Positions 46,780-55,937 of a DNA stretch of 64,000 bases are shown here, piece after piece. The position numbers and the translations under genes are program-made. Below the pieces are notes generated by a model, which was given only the letters and a program-made list of their open reading frames with translations, made no database searches and was not told the DNA's origin. Every line of letters starts with the position of its first letter. Position 1 is the first letter of the stretch. Origin of the DNA: Cupriavidus gilardii (GTDB lineage: Bacteria; Pseudomonadota; Gammaproteobacteria; Burkholderiales; Burkholderiaceae). The stretch lies in the NCBI RefSeq assembly GCF_008801915.1, contig NZ_VZOV01000007.1, positions 124,001 through 188,000 of the forward strand, read 5' to 3'.

Positions 46780-46922
46780 GGTGAACACAGGAAGGCCAGC
46801 AATGGGGCGGCATCCTATAAGAAAACCCGCCGCCGGGATAGCCGGGCCGCCAACTCGGTAGAATCGTGGCTTCCCTGCCCGCGTGGCCTGGCGGTGCCCC
46901 GATGCGCCGCGGTCCCGACACC

Positions 46923-47927
46923 ATGAAGCTGAACCTCGATTTCAACGACAGCATCCTGCTGCATATCGTGCTGAGCGTGCTCATCGTCCTGATGGGCGTG
47001 CTGCTGGTCAAGCTGAGCAACCGCTTCTTCGTCTCGCGTCAGTTGGCGGACCGCGACAATCTGCGCAGCTATCGCACCTGGACCGTGGCCTCGCGCAATC
47101 TGATCGGCGCGGTGGCCTTCCTGCTGCTGCTCGGCATCTGGGTCTCCGAACTGAAGAGCGTCGCGATCTCGCTGGCCGCCTTTGCCGCCGCGCTGATGAT
47201 CTCCGGCAAGGAACTGGTGATGTGCTTCCTCGGCGCGTTCATGCGGATGATCGCGCGCCCGTTCCAGCTCGGCGATCTGGTCGAGATCGGCCAGTACGCC
47301 GGCGAGGTCATCGACATGGACGCGCTGACGACCACGCTGGTCGAGGTCGCGCCGACGCGGCAGTTCACCGGCTTCACGGTGCAGGTGCCCAACAGCCTGC
47401 TGCTGACCGTCGCGGTGCGCAACCATTCGCAGGCGGGCAAATACACGCTGGACACGGTGCGCATTCCGCTGGCCGCGCAGTGCGACCCGGACCGCATCGA
47501 GGCGGAACTGCTGGACATCGCCCAGCAGGCCTGCGAGCCGTTTCTCGAGGCCGCGGGCCAGAGCCTGCGCCGCTATGGCGATACGCGCTTCCTGGACCTG
47601 TCGCAGTTCGCGCCGCGCGTGATGTTCGAACCGGTTGGCACCGACCGGCTCGATGCGATCGTGCGTTTCCCCGCGCCGGTGGGCGGGCGGCTGCCGGTGG
47701 CGCAGCAGATCATCCGGCGCTTCTATCGACAGCGGATCAACGACAGCAAGCAGGCAGGCGGCGATGTCGCCGCCGAGGCCGGGACCGGGAACGAAAAGCG
47801 GGAAGCCGAACGACGCGAGGCCGCCGAGGATCGGGCGCGGATGGCGCGCTCGGTACGGCCCGGCGCGGCCGGCAGCCCTGGCAACCCGGACACCAGCGGG
47901 CCGCCCGCCTCGTCGCCGGCGTTCTGA
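46923..47927 (+). CDS. MscS-family mechanosensitive channel (second paralogue)
   Basis: A 334-aa channel with two clear N-terminal helices (about residues 13-33 and 60-78), a short pore helix region (VAISLAAFAAALMISGKELVMCFLGAF) and the conserved beta-domain entry RPFQLGDLVEIGQYAGEVIDMD. TM3 is less Gly/Ala-patterned than in classic MscS, so gating may differ. The C-terminal 60 residues are a charged, Pro/Gly-rich tail beyond the channel core. It is distinct from the NAGGN-operon channel at 13661. ATG 46923 was chosen as it starts just before helix 1. Confidence 0.88.
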   Translation: MKLNLDFNDSILLHIVLSVLIVLMGVLLVKLSNRFFVSRQLADRDNLRSYRTWTVASRNLIGAVAFLLLLGIWVSELKSVAISLAAFAAALMISGKELVMCFLGAFMRMIARPFQLGDLVEIGQYAGEVIDMDALTTTLVEVAPTRQFTGFTVQVPNSLLLTVAVRNHSQAGKYTLDTVRIPLAAQCDPDRIEAELLDIAQQACEPFLEAAGQSLRRYGDTRFLDLSQFAPRVMFEPVGTDRLDAIVRFPAPVGGRLPVAQQIIRRFYRQRINDSKQAGGDVAAEAGTGNEKREAERREAAEDRARMARSVRPGAAGSPGNPDTSGPPASSPAF

Positions 47928-47939
47928 TCGCCGGCCAGG

Positions 47940-47980
47940 GCCAATGGGTCCCTGCCTTCGCGGGACGACGGGCCGGGGCC
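47940..47980 (-). repeat. REP-like palindrome, copy 4
   Basis: On the minus strand GTCGTCCCGCGAAGGCAGGG then ACCCATTGG, the same pattern as copies 1 and 2 (CCCGCG, AGGC, GGGACCCA). It follows the MscS-like gene by about 15 bases. Confidence 0.65.
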
Positions 47981-48154
47981 GGCCTCGCCTGCATGGCGCG
48001 TGCCGCGGCCGGTGACCGCACAGCGCTGCCGCTTCCCTGGCGCAGTGCGCCATGACCGCCGCGACGCTTGCCCTTACACTAGGGCGATCCGATGACGGCC
48101 CGCACCGCATTCAAGCGGTTTCCGCGCGCCTCTCGCCTATCCGTTCCAATCCGT

Positions 48155-49897
48155 ATGAATCCATCGAACCCCACTCCGGACGCCGCCGCCGGCGCCCCAT
48201 CTGCTGCGCCGGCGGCGCGCCCGCGCCCGCCGTCGCTGCGCCATGCGGCCAGCGTGCTGGTGCTGCGCGACGGCGCGGCCGGCATGGAAGTGCTGCTGGT
48301 GCGCCGACCCGAACGCCAGGACGATCGCAGCAGCGGCGCCTACGTGTTTCCCGGCGGCACGCTCGATCCGCAGGACAACCAGCTGCACGGCCTGTGCGAA
48401 GGGCTCGACGATGCCGCCGCCAGCGCGCGGCTGCGCCTGCCCGCAGGGGGACTGGACTTCTACCTGTGCGCGGTGCGCGAATGCTGCGAGGAGGCGGGCC
48501 TGCTGTTCGCCTACCAGCGCGACGGCGAGATGGTGGCGCTCGAACGCTTCGACGACGCGCAGCTGGCCTGGCTGCGCGAGGCGGTGCGCTACGGCGGCCC
48601 GGGCATCGCCGAGGTGTGCCGCCGCTTCGATCTGCGGCTGGCGATGGACAAGATGGCCTATATCAGCCACTGGCTGACGCCGCCGGGCCTGCCCAAGCGT
48701 TTCGACACGCGCTTCTTCGTCGCGGTGCTGCCGCCGGGCCAGAGCGCGATGCACGACGGCGTCGAGGCGGTCGACCATCGCTGGGTGCGTCCGTCGGAGG
48801 CGATCGCGCCGGACAGCGGCATGACGCTGGTCAACGTGACGCGCCGCATGCTGGCGTCGATCGCGCATTTCCCCACCGCGCAAGCTTGCTTCGACTACGC
48901 GCAGGGGCTGCGCGAGATCGCGCTGATCATGCCGCGGCTGGCCAATGGCCCCAAGGGCGTGCGCCCGGTACAGCCCGACGAGCCTCCCTATGCCGAGATC
49001 GCGCGCATCGATCCGGACGGGGCCGGCCATGGCCGCTATGCGCTCGAACCGGGCGTGCCGGTGCGGCTGTCCGACCGCGTCTGGCGCGTGACCGCCGACA
49101 ACGGCAACGCGATGACGGGCCCCGGCACCAACACCTATCTTGTCGGCGGCGGCAAGCGCAACGAATGGGCGGTGATCGATCCGGGCCCCGACGACGAGGC
49201 GCATCAGCGCGCGGTGCTGGCCGCCGCGCCCGGCCCGATCCGCTGGATTCTGGCCACGCATACGCATATCGATCATTCGCCGGGCGCGGTACGGCTGCGC
49301 GAGGCAACCGGGGCTCAGGTACTGGGACGCCTGGCAAACCGGCCCGAGCGGCAGGACCCGACCTTTGCGCCCGACCGTGTGCTGGAGCACGGCGAGCGCA
49401 TCGTACTGGGCGACATCGATCTACCGGGCGACGCCATCACGCTGCGTGTACTCCATACCCCGGGCCATGCGTCGAACCATCTGTGTTTCCTGCTCGAGCA
49501 GGAGAAGCTGCTGTTTACCGGCGACCACGTGATGCAGGGCTCGACCGTGGTGATCGGCCCGCCCGATGGCGACATGCGCGCCTATCTGGCCTCTCTGGCC
49601 GCGCTGCTGGACGAAGACCTCGAATGGCTCGCGCCGGGCCACGGCTTCCTGATGCCGCGGCCGCGCGAGGCGATCCGCCTGCTGATGCGCCATCGCCAGC
49701 ATCGCGAGGCCAAGGTCGTCAATGCGCTGCGCGAGCTGGGACCGGCGCCGATCGAAACGCTGCTGCCGCGGGTCTACGACGACGTGCCGCCACGCATGCT
49801 GCCGGTCGCGCAGCGCTCGCTGCTGGCGCATCTGCTGAAGCTGCAGGCCGACGGACAGGCGCAGGAAGCGCAGGGCGACTGGCGCATGCTGCAGTAA
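48155..49897 (+). CDS. Nudix hydrolase-metallo-beta-lactamase fusion protein
   Basis: A 580-aa two-domain protein. Residues 25-255 are Nudix: YVFPGGTLDPQD, then after a long insertion AVRECCEEAGLLF. The insertion and the missing first Glu of the 23-residue Nudix box recall the NUDT19/RP2 type, which acts on CoA esters in eukaryotes. Residues 290-570 are a metallo-beta-lactamase fold of the LACTB2 kind: THTHIDHSPGA zinc ligands, LHTPGHASNH, FTGDHVM and LAPGHG. All MBL metal ligands are present. Possible hydrolysis of CoA derivatives and thioesters or RNA is inference. ATG 48155 was chosen over 48092. Confidence 0.85.
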   Translation: MNPSNPTPDAAAGAPSAAPAARPRPPSLRHAASVLVLRDGAAGMEVLLVRRPERQDDRSSGAYVFPGGTLDPQDNQLHGLCEGLDDAAASARLRLPAGGLDFYLCAVRECCEEAGLLFAYQRDGEMVALERFDDAQLAWLREAVRYGGPGIAEVCRRFDLRLAMDKMAYISHWLTPPGLPKRFDTRFFVAVLPPGQSAMHDGVEAVDHRWVRPSEAIAPDSGMTLVNVTRRMLASIAHFPTAQACFDYAQGLREIALIMPRLANGPKGVRPVQPDEPPYAEIARIDPDGAGHGRYALEPGVPVRLSDRVWRVTADNGNAMTGPGTNTYLVGGGKRNEWAVIDPGPDDEAHQRAVLAAAPGPIRWILATHTHIDHSPGAVRLREATGAQVLGRLANRPERQDPTFAPDRVLEHGERIVLGDIDLPGDAITLRVLHTPGHASNHLCFLLEQEKLLFTGDHVMQGSTVVIGPPDGDMRAYLASLAALLDEDLEWLAPGHGFLMPRPREAIRLLMRHRQHREAKVVNALRELGPAPIETLLPRVYDDVPPRMLPVAQRSLLAHLLKLQADGQAQEAQGDWRMLQ

Positions 49898-49986
49898 GGG
49901 CCGCTCCCCGGCCTGGCCGATGCGCCGGCGCGCGCAACATCGCAGTGGATTCCCCGATAGCCCAACAAGCGGAACAAGGAGACACC

Positions 49987-51072
49987 ATGAAAGCTGCCGT
50001 GCTGCATCAGCCCAGGACCCCGCTGGTCATCGAAGACCTCGCCATCGACAAGCCCGGCCCGCGCGAGGTACTGGTGCGTACCGCGGCGGTCGGCGTCTGC
50101 CATTCGGACCTGCATTTTCTCGACGGCGCCTATCCGTTCCCGATGCCGGTGGTGCTGGGGCACGAAGCGGCCGGCGTGGTCGAGCAGGTCGGCGCCGAAG
50201 TGCGCACGGTCAAGCCCGGCGATCATGTGATCACCTGCCTGTCGGCCTACTGCGGCCACTGCGAGCACTGCCTGAGCGGCCATCTGTCGCTGTGCGTCGC
50301 GCCCGATACGCGCCGCCGCGAAGACGAAGCGCCGCGGCTGCGCGCCAGCGGCGCGGCGATGAACCAGTTCCTGAACCTGTCGGCCTTCGCCGAGCAGATG
50401 CTGATCCACGAGCATGCGCTGGTCGCGATCCGGCGCGACATGCCGCTGGACCGCGCCGCACTGATCGGCTGCGCGGTGACCACCGGCTTCGGCGCGGTCG
50501 CGCATACGGCCGGCGTGCGGCCCGGCGAAACGGTCGCGGTGATTGGCTGCGGCGGCATCGGCCTGGCCACGATCAACGCCGCCGCGCTCGCGGGCGCCGG
50601 CCGCATCATCGCGATCGACCGCCTGCCCGGCAAGCTGGAACTGGCGCGCCGCTTCGGCGCCACCGATGTGGTCGACGCCAGCGCGGCCGAGCCGGTCGAC
50701 GCGGTGCGCACGCTGACCGGCGGCGGCGTGCATCACGCGTTCGAGGCGATCGGGCTGAAGGCCACGGCGGAGCAGGTGTTCGCGATGCTGCGCCGGGGCG
50801 GCGCCGCCACCGTGATCGGCATGCTGCCGCCCGGCGTCAAGATCGAGCTCAAGGGCACCGACTTTCTCGCCGAGAAACGCATTCAGGGCTCGATGATGGG
50901 CTCGAATCGCTTTCCGATCGACATGCCGCGCCTGGTGGACTTCTATCTGTCGGGCCGTCTCGAGCTCGATGCGCTGATCGCGCAGCGGCTGCCGCTCGAG
51001 CGCATCAACGAGGCCTTCGACGAACTGCGGCGGGGCGAGCTGGCGCGCTCGGTGATCCTGTTCGAGCATTAG
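49987..51072 (+). CDS. Zinc-dependent alcohol dehydrogenase
   Basis: A 361-aa class III-like medium-chain dehydrogenase. The catalytic zinc site shows VCHSDLHF and GHEAAGVVE; structural zinc uses four Cys in CGHCEHCLSGHLSLC. The Rossmann motif VIGCGGIGLATINAA lies near residue 180. Cys at TGFG-preceding LIGCAVTTGFGAV completes the catalytic site. Related enzymes oxidise primary alcohols or glutathione adducts; the substrate is undetermined. AAGGAGA precedes ATG 49987. It starts 89 bases after the Nudix-MBL gene, on the same strand, and is followed by a LysR gene. Confidence 0.92.
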   Translation: MKAAVLHQPRTPLVIEDLAIDKPGPREVLVRTAAVGVCHSDLHFLDGAYPFPMPVVLGHEAAGVVEQVGAEVRTVKPGDHVITCLSAYCGHCEHCLSGHLSLCVAPDTRRREDEAPRLRASGAAMNQFLNLSAFAEQMLIHEHALVAIRRDMPLDRAALIGCAVTTGFGAVAHTAGVRPGETVAVIGCGGIGLATINAAALAGAGRIIAIDRLPGKLELARRFGATDVVDASAAEPVDAVRTLTGGGVHHAFEAIGLKATAEQVFAMLRRGGAATVIGMLPPGVKIELKGTDFLAEKRIQGSMMGSNRFPIDMPRLVDFYLSGRLELDALIAQRLPLERINEAFDELRRGELARSVILFEH

Positions 51073-51168
51073 TCCGGCGGCGGGCGCGCCGCGATCCAGC
51101 GATGGCGCGCGCGCTGTGGGAAAATCCCGCCCGCGCGCCGCATCCGTCAGGCGCCGGCGAACGAGACG

Positions 51169-52146
51169 ATGAAGACGATCGAATGGAAGGATTGGGAAAT
51201 CTTCTGCCGCGTGGTGGAGGCAGGCACCTTCACGCATGGGGCCGAACTGGCCGAGGTGCCGAAGTCGTCCGCGAGCGCGGCGATCGCCCGGCTTGAAGCG
51301 GAGCTCGGCGGACGGCTGTTCGAGCGCAACACGCGCCGCGTGCGCGTGACCGAACAGGGCCAGCGCCTGTACGAACGCGTCGCGCCGCACTTCGCCGCAT
51401 TGCGCGAGATCAGCGCCGAGGCGGCCTCGGCCAGCGAGCAGGTCAGCGGCACGCTGCGGATCGCCACGCCGTACGAGGTCGGCTCGCAGCATCTGGCCCC
51501 GAGCCTGTCGCGCTTGCTGACACTGCATCCAAACCTGAAGGTGCAGATCGATGTCACCTGGGACCAGCCGGATCTGCTCAAGCACGGCTACGACCTTGCC
51601 TTCGTGATGACCAACACCACGCTGCACGACAGCTCGTTTGCCAGCAAGCGCGTGGTGCTGGTCGAGCGCGCTTTCTATGCCGCGCCATCGCTGATCCAGG
51701 CGCGCGGTCTGCCGCGCTCCCCAGGCGATCTGAACGGCTGGCCTGTGATCGGCAATGCCGACGATCGGCGCTGGGAATTCGTGCAGGACGGCGTCGAAGT
51801 GGCCGTGCTGCCGGTCGATCCGCGCATTCGCACGCATAACGCCGAGATCCGGCTGAAGGCCGCGACCGACGGCCTCGGCGTCGCGCGCCTGTCGCCGAAG
51901 TTCGTCGACGAGCAGGTGCGCCAGGGCCAGCTGGTACGCGTGCTGCCGGCCTATGCGTCCTCGCCGCTGAAGGTCTACGTGCTGATGCCCGCGCGCAAGC
52001 TGATGCCGGCCGCGGTGCGGGCGCTGCTCGACGTGATGGAGCACACGGTCGGGGCCGCGGCGCCCGCGCGTGGGGCGCGGCGCGCGGGAAAGGTGGAGGC
52101 CAGGGCCGAACCCAGGGCCGAACCCAGGGACAACCTCAAGGCCTGA
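51169..52146 (+). CDS. LysR-family transcriptional regulator
   Basis: A 325-aa regulator with an N-terminal winged helix (about residues 6-65: FCRVVEAGTFTHGAELAEVPKSSASAAIARLE, then LFERNTRRVRVTEQG) and a periplasmic-binding-like effector domain to about 300. The subgroup resembles the CrgA-like regulators that autoregulate and control a neighbouring oxidoreductase, so the upstream alcohol dehydrogenase is a candidate target. The C-terminal tail has an RAEPRAEPR repeat from a 12-base tandem duplication. The effector is unknown. Confidence 0.9.
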   Translation: MKTIEWKDWEIFCRVVEAGTFTHGAELAEVPKSSASAAIARLEAELGGRLFERNTRRVRVTEQGQRLYERVAPHFAALREISAEAASASEQVSGTLRIATPYEVGSQHLAPSLSRLLTLHPNLKVQIDVTWDQPDLLKHGYDLAFVMTNTTLHDSSFASKRVVLVERAFYAAPSLIQARGLPRSPGDLNGWPVIGNADDRRWEFVQDGVEVAVLPVDPRIRTHNAEIRLKAATDGLGVARLSPKFVDEQVRQGQLVRVLPAYASSPLKVYVLMPARKLMPAAVRALLDVMEHTVGAAAPARGARRAGKVEARAEPRAEPRDNLKA

Positions 52147-52166
52147 TGCAGCGGCAGCTGGCCCGC

Positions 52167-52670
52167 TCAGAACGGCTGATCGCCGGTCCGCAGTTCGATG
52201 TCCAGCGTTTCGCCGATCGCCAGGATCTCGTCATCGTCCTCGGCGCGCGCGATCCAGCCCGCGTAGACGCCCGAACCGATCTCCCAGTGCCATAGCGTGT
52301 AGCCGGCCGTGCGCAACTGCTCGTAAGCCTGCTCCATCAGCTCGGGCACGCTGGTGCTCCCGAGGAAGTCCTCGTCGTCGGGGTCGTCTACGCCCCAATC
52401 CAGTACCACGTCCACACGCAACGCCAGCTGGTTGATGCAGTCGATAAAGGTCGCGGTGTCATGCTGTTCCACCTGGAAACCCGCTTCCCAGTCGACCACG
52501 TCCTGCACCACCGACAGCAGTTCGGCGCCTTCCACCGTATCGTCGGCTTCCTCCAGCGCTTCGTCGAGCAGCGCCAGCTGCTTCTCGACCATCGCGCCAT
52601 CGTCGAAGTTGATCATGCCGAGCAGCCGTTCGACCGCCTGGCGCGACTCGTCGTCGATTACTCCATTCAC
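52167..52670 (-). CDS. Acidic hypothetical protein
   Basis: A 167-aa, strongly acidic cytoplasmic protein (many Asp/Glu; VDDPDDEDFLG, ARAEDDDEIL). No signal peptide, membrane helix or metal motif is seen; the pattern suggests an alpha-helical first half and a beta-rich end (YTLWHWEIGSGVYAGWIA). GTG 52670 was chosen since GGGAGGA lies seven bases upstream; the further upstream frame is arginine-rich and non-coding. I do not recognise a characterised family. It is co-directional with the ArsR gene upstream. Confidence 0.7.
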   Translation of the reverse strand: MNGVIDDESRQAVERLLGMINFDDGAMVEKQLALLDEALEEADDTVEGAELLSVVQDVVDWEAGFQVEQHDTATFIDCINQLALRVDVVLDWGVDDPDDEDFLGSTSVPELMEQAYEQLRTAGYTLWHWEIGSGVYAGWIARAEDDDEILAIGETLDIELRTGDQPF

Positions 52671-52737
52671 GCCCAGTCCTCCCGCTTCCGTATGCCAAGC
52701 CAGTGTGCCGGCCCGATCCGCCGATCGGCTGCCGAAC

Positions 52738-53427
52738 CTAGTCCGCCAGCTGGCCGATCTCGCGCAGCCCTCTTGGCGTGACCCGCAGCGCGCGCGACGA
52801 CGGGGTGCGCTCGACCCAGCGCCGCTGCAGCATCGCATCGAGCATGGCCGCGCCCAGCGCGCCGCCAAGATGCGGCTTGCGTTCGCTCCAGTCCGGACAG
52901 GTGCAGGCGAACTGCCGCCGCTTGCGGCGCGCGCCATCCAGGTCCACGCCGAGCTGCACCATGCCGTGCGCGCCGTGCTCGGACAGTTCCACCGCGCTGT
53001 CCCGCACCACGATCCAGCCCGAACGCGTCATCCGCGCAAACAGGTCGACCGCCAGCTCGCCGGCCAGATGGTCGTAGCAGGTGCGCGCGTGGCGCAGCGT
53101 GGCCGGCGCGGTGCGAGATGGCGGCACCGCACGCAGGCGCGGCGGGCGGCTTGCCTGCGAGGCCGCGGCCAGCGCCTCGATCGCGACGCCGATCTCGGGC
53201 GCGGCCAGCCGGTAATAGCGATTGCGGCCATGCGTCTCGACCGCCAGCAGGCCGCCCTCTGCCAGCCGAGCCAGATGGCCGCTGGTCGACGAGGCCGACA
53301 GCCCTGCAATCAGCCCGAGCTCGCCGGCCGGTCTTGCGCTGCCATCCATCAACGCCCACAGCATCGCGGCGCGGCCCGGGTCGGCCAGCAGGCCGGCCAA
53401 CTGACTGATGCTGGGAGCGTATTCCAT
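52738..53427 (-). CDS. ArsR-type helix-turn-helix regulator
   Basis: A 229-aa regulator. The winged helix spans about residues 10-85 (DPGRAAMLWALMDG, LSASSTSGHLARLAEGGLL, GRNRYYRL). The second half is a separate domain with CYDHLAGELAVDLF near residue 117 and a CTCPDW pair near 178, possibly a ligand or redox sensor. It lies back to back with the P450 gene (82-base gap), so it probably controls P450-ABM and itself. Confidence 0.88.
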   Translation of the reverse strand: MEYAPSISQLAGLLADPGRAAMLWALMDGSARPAGELGLIAGLSASSTSGHLARLAEGGLLAVETHGRNRYYRLAAPEIGVAIEALAAASQASRPPRLRAVPPSRTAPATLRHARTCYDHLAGELAVDLFARMTRSGWIVVRDSAVELSEHGAHGMVQLGVDLDGARRKRRQFACTCPDWSERKPHLGGALGAAMLDAMLQRRWVERTPSSRALRVTPRGLREIGQLAD

Positions 53428-53508
53428 AGTTCATTCCACGGTGAAACAACGATCGCAGTATAGGCCGATACTTGCCGATATCAACCTTGCCTTCTTGCCG
53501 TCCATCCC

Positions 53509-54666
53509 ATGATCCCGGACCCGACAACGCCGCCCCCCGATCCGCTGGCGGCAGTGACGCATCGCGCCCCCTATCGCTACTATCGCGAACTCGCCCGGCA
53601 GCAGCCGTTTCACCGCGACGCCATGCTGATGCTGTGGGTCGCCGCGGGCCCGGCCGAAGTGGCGGCGGTGCTGTCGCATCCGGCGTGCCGCGTGCGGCCG
53701 CCGGGCCAGCCGGTGCCGCCGCCGCTCGCGCAGTCGCCGGCGGGGACCTTGTTCGCGCGGCTGATCCGCATGAACGACGGCCAGCGCCATGCGCCGCTGA
53801 AGGCGGTGCTGCAACGGCAACTGGCGACGCTGGATCCGGAGGACGTGCGCGCGGCCGCATCGGCATCGGCGCGTCTGTTGCCGGTGACGGACGATCACGC
53901 GGCGACCGCGAACCGCTGGACCGGTGCGCTGCCGGTGATCGCCATCGCGCATTTGCTGGGCTTCACTGCCGTGGATGACGACGTCACCGGCTGCCGGATC
54001 GCCACGCAGATCGCAAGCTTTGCCGCAGCCATGTCGCCGCTGGCGGGTCCGGCCGAGATCGAGGCCGGCATCGAGGCGGCGGCATCGCTGCAGACACTGC
54101 CGCTGCGTGCCGACACGCCGTGGGCAAAGGCGTTGTGCGCAGAGGCACGCGCCGCCGGTGTCGACGACGACGCGATCGCCGCCAACCTGCTCGGCCTGAT
54201 GGTGCAGAGCTGCGAGGCCACCGCCGGGCTGATCGGCAATACGCTGTTGTGGCTCGCGCACGATGCCGCCGCGGCCGACGATCTGCCCACCACGGTGGCA
54301 ACAGTGCTGCGGGCCGATCCGCCGATCCACAACACACGCCGCTTCATGGCGGAGGATGCGCGCGTCTGCGGCGTGCCGCTGCGGCGCGGCGACGGCATCC
54401 TGGTACTGCTTGCCGCGGCCGCGGCCGCTGCGTCGGAGGTCCGGATCGACAATGTCTCGGCTTCGGTCAATACGCCGGGCAAGCGCGGCGAGCGCCCCTG
54501 GACCTTCGGCCATGGCGCGCATCGATGTCCCGGCGACGCGCTGGCCGCGGCGCTGGCCGAAGCGACCGTCGCCGCGCTGCTGGCGCGCGGCATCGAGCCT
54601 GCCGTGCTGGCCCAGGCGTATCGTTATCGGCCGTCGCTGAACGCGCGGATCCCGCATTTCCTGTGA
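53509..54666 (+). CDS. Cytochrome P450, unusual K-helix
   Basis: A 385-aa soluble P450. The heme loop FGHGAHRCPGDALA (FxxGxxxCxG, heme Cys about residue 343) is intact, and the I-helix holds QSCEATAGLIGN, with Glu-Ala-Thr in place of the usual acid-Thr pair. The K-helix normally gives ExxR; here the aligned stretch is ATVLRADPP, so Glu is replaced by Thr. The segment before the heme loop is also shortened and Ala-rich, lacking the common RDPxxF block. Whether it is a monooxygenase or works otherwise is open. First gene of P450-ABM, divergent from an ArsR regulator. Confidence 0.85.
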   Translation: MIPDPTTPPPDPLAAVTHRAPYRYYRELARQQPFHRDAMLMLWVAAGPAEVAAVLSHPACRVRPPGQPVPPPLAQSPAGTLFARLIRMNDGQRHAPLKAVLQRQLATLDPEDVRAAASASARLLPVTDDHAATANRWTGALPVIAIAHLLGFTAVDDDVTGCRIATQIASFAAAMSPLAGPAEIEAGIEAAASLQTLPLRADTPWAKALCAEARAAGVDDDAIAANLLGLMVQSCEATAGLIGNTLLWLAHDAAAADDLPTTVATVLRADPPIHNTRRFMAEDARVCGVPLRRGDGILVLLAAAAAAASEVRIDNVSASVNTPGKRGERPWTFGHGAHRCPGDALAAALAEATVAALLARGIEPAVLAQAYRYRPSLNARIPHFL

Positions 54667-54717
54667 TGCCCGCCTGCCGGGATTCCGATGACCGCCACGA
54701 TTTCCATGAGGAGCCCC

Positions 54718-55080
54718 ATGATTGCCGTGATCTTTGAAGTCGAATTCGCCCCCGGGCAGAAGGATGCCTATCTCGATATCGCCGCGCAGTTGCGCCCCAC
54801 GCTCGACGCGATCGACGGCTTTATCTCCGTCGAGCGTTTCCAGAGCCTGAGCACGCCGGGCAAGGTGCTGTCGCTGTCGTTCTTCCGCGACGAGGCGGCC
54901 GTGCAGGCCTGGCGCAATACGGTCGAGCACCGCCATGCGCAGGCCGCGGGCCGCGGCGGCGTGTTCGCCGACTACCGGCTGCGGGTCGCGCAGGTGCTGC
55001 GTGACTATGGCATGCATCGACGCGAGCAGGCACCGGGCGACAGCCGTGCCGTGCACGATGCCGCGGTTGGCGGTCAGTGA
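54718..55080 (+). CDS. Antibiotic biosynthesis monooxygenase (ABM) domain protein
   Basis: A 120-aa single-domain ferredoxin-like fold protein. FEVEFAPGQKDAYLDIAAQLRP, then GFISVERFQSLSTPGKVLSLSFF and EAAVQAWRNTVEHRHAQ follow the ABM pattern, including the conserved His-x-x-Ala. Such proteins act as small monooxygenases or heme-related enzymes. ATG 54718 has GAGGAG upstream; two in-frame ATGs earlier (54688, 54706) are alternatives. It lies 51 bases after P450 and nine before the TSUP gene, probably in one operon. Confidence 0.88.
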   Translation: MIAVIFEVEFAPGQKDAYLDIAAQLRPTLDAIDGFISVERFQSLSTPGKVLSLSFFRDEAAVQAWRNTVEHRHAQAAGRGGVFADYRLRVAQVLRDYGMHRREQAPGDSRAVHDAAVGGQ

Positions 55081-55089
55081 GGGCCCGGC

Positions 55090-55845
55090 ATGGATTCCCA
55101 TACGCTGGTCGCACAAGCGCTGTTCATCGGCCTGACGTTCCTGCTGGCGGGCTTCGTCAAGGGCGTGGTCGGGCTGGGCCTGCCGACGGTCGCCGTCGGC
55201 CTGCTCGGGTTGGTGATGCCGCCGATGCAGGCTGCTGCGCTGCTGGTCGCGCCGTCGATGGTGACCAATGTGGTGCAGCTGGCCGCCGGCCCGCGCTTCG
55301 GCGCGCTGATGATGCGGCTCTGGCCGATGCTGCTCGGCATCGTGGCGGGCACGCTGGTGGCCGGCGCGCTGGCGCCGCCGTCGGCGATGCAGCAGGCCAC
55401 CGCGGCGCTCGGGATCGCGTTGATCGCCTATGCCGCCGTCGGGCTGTCGTCGTGGCAGCTGAACGTGCCTGCCGCCCATGAGCGCTGGCTGGCGCCACTG
55501 ATCGGCCTGGCCACCGGCGCGATCACCGCGGTGACCGGCGTGCTGGTGATTCCGGCTGTACCGTATCTGCAGGGGCTGCGATTGGCGCGCGAGGAACTGG
55601 TGCAGGCGTTGGGCCTGTCGTTCACCGTATCGACCGTGGCGCTGGCGATCAATCTGCTGATGCATGGCGTACTGGGGCAGGCCCCGGTGCTCGGCGCCTC
55701 GCTGGCGACGCTGATTCCCGCGCTGGCCGGCATGTGGCTGGGCCAGAAGCTGCGCAATCGGATCAGCGCGGCGCTGTTCCGGCGGCTGTTCTTCATCGGG
55801 CTGCTGCTGCTCGGGGCGGATCTGGCCTGGCGCGGCTGGCATTGA
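55090..55845 (+). CDS. TauE/SafE (TSUP) family permease
   Basis: A 251-aa inner-membrane protein with eight predicted helices. The N-terminal GFVKGVVGLGLPTVAVGLLG and the internal repeat ATGAITAVTGVLVIPAVPYLQ are the two family motifs. TSUP proteins export sulfite, sulfoacetate and similar organic acids. It begins nine bases after the ABM gene, so co-transcription with P450-ABM is likely, perhaps to export a product. The substrate is unknown. Confidence 0.9.
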   Translation: MDSHTLVAQALFIGLTFLLAGFVKGVVGLGLPTVAVGLLGLVMPPMQAAALLVAPSMVTNVVQLAAGPRFGALMMRLWPMLLGIVAGTLVAGALAPPSAMQQATAALGIALIAYAAVGLSSWQLNVPAAHERWLAPLIGLATGAITAVTGVLVIPAVPYLQGLRLAREELVQALGLSFTVSTVALAINLLMHGVLGQAPVLGASLATLIPALAGMWLGQKLRNRISAALFRRLFFIGLLLLGADLAWRGWH

Positions 55846-55937
55846 CCGGGCGGCTGCCCGGGGCCGGCGATCGGCATGCCGCATAATGGCCTTCCGAGCC
55901 GTGGACCTTTCCACGGGCCAACTTGCAAGGCTGACCG

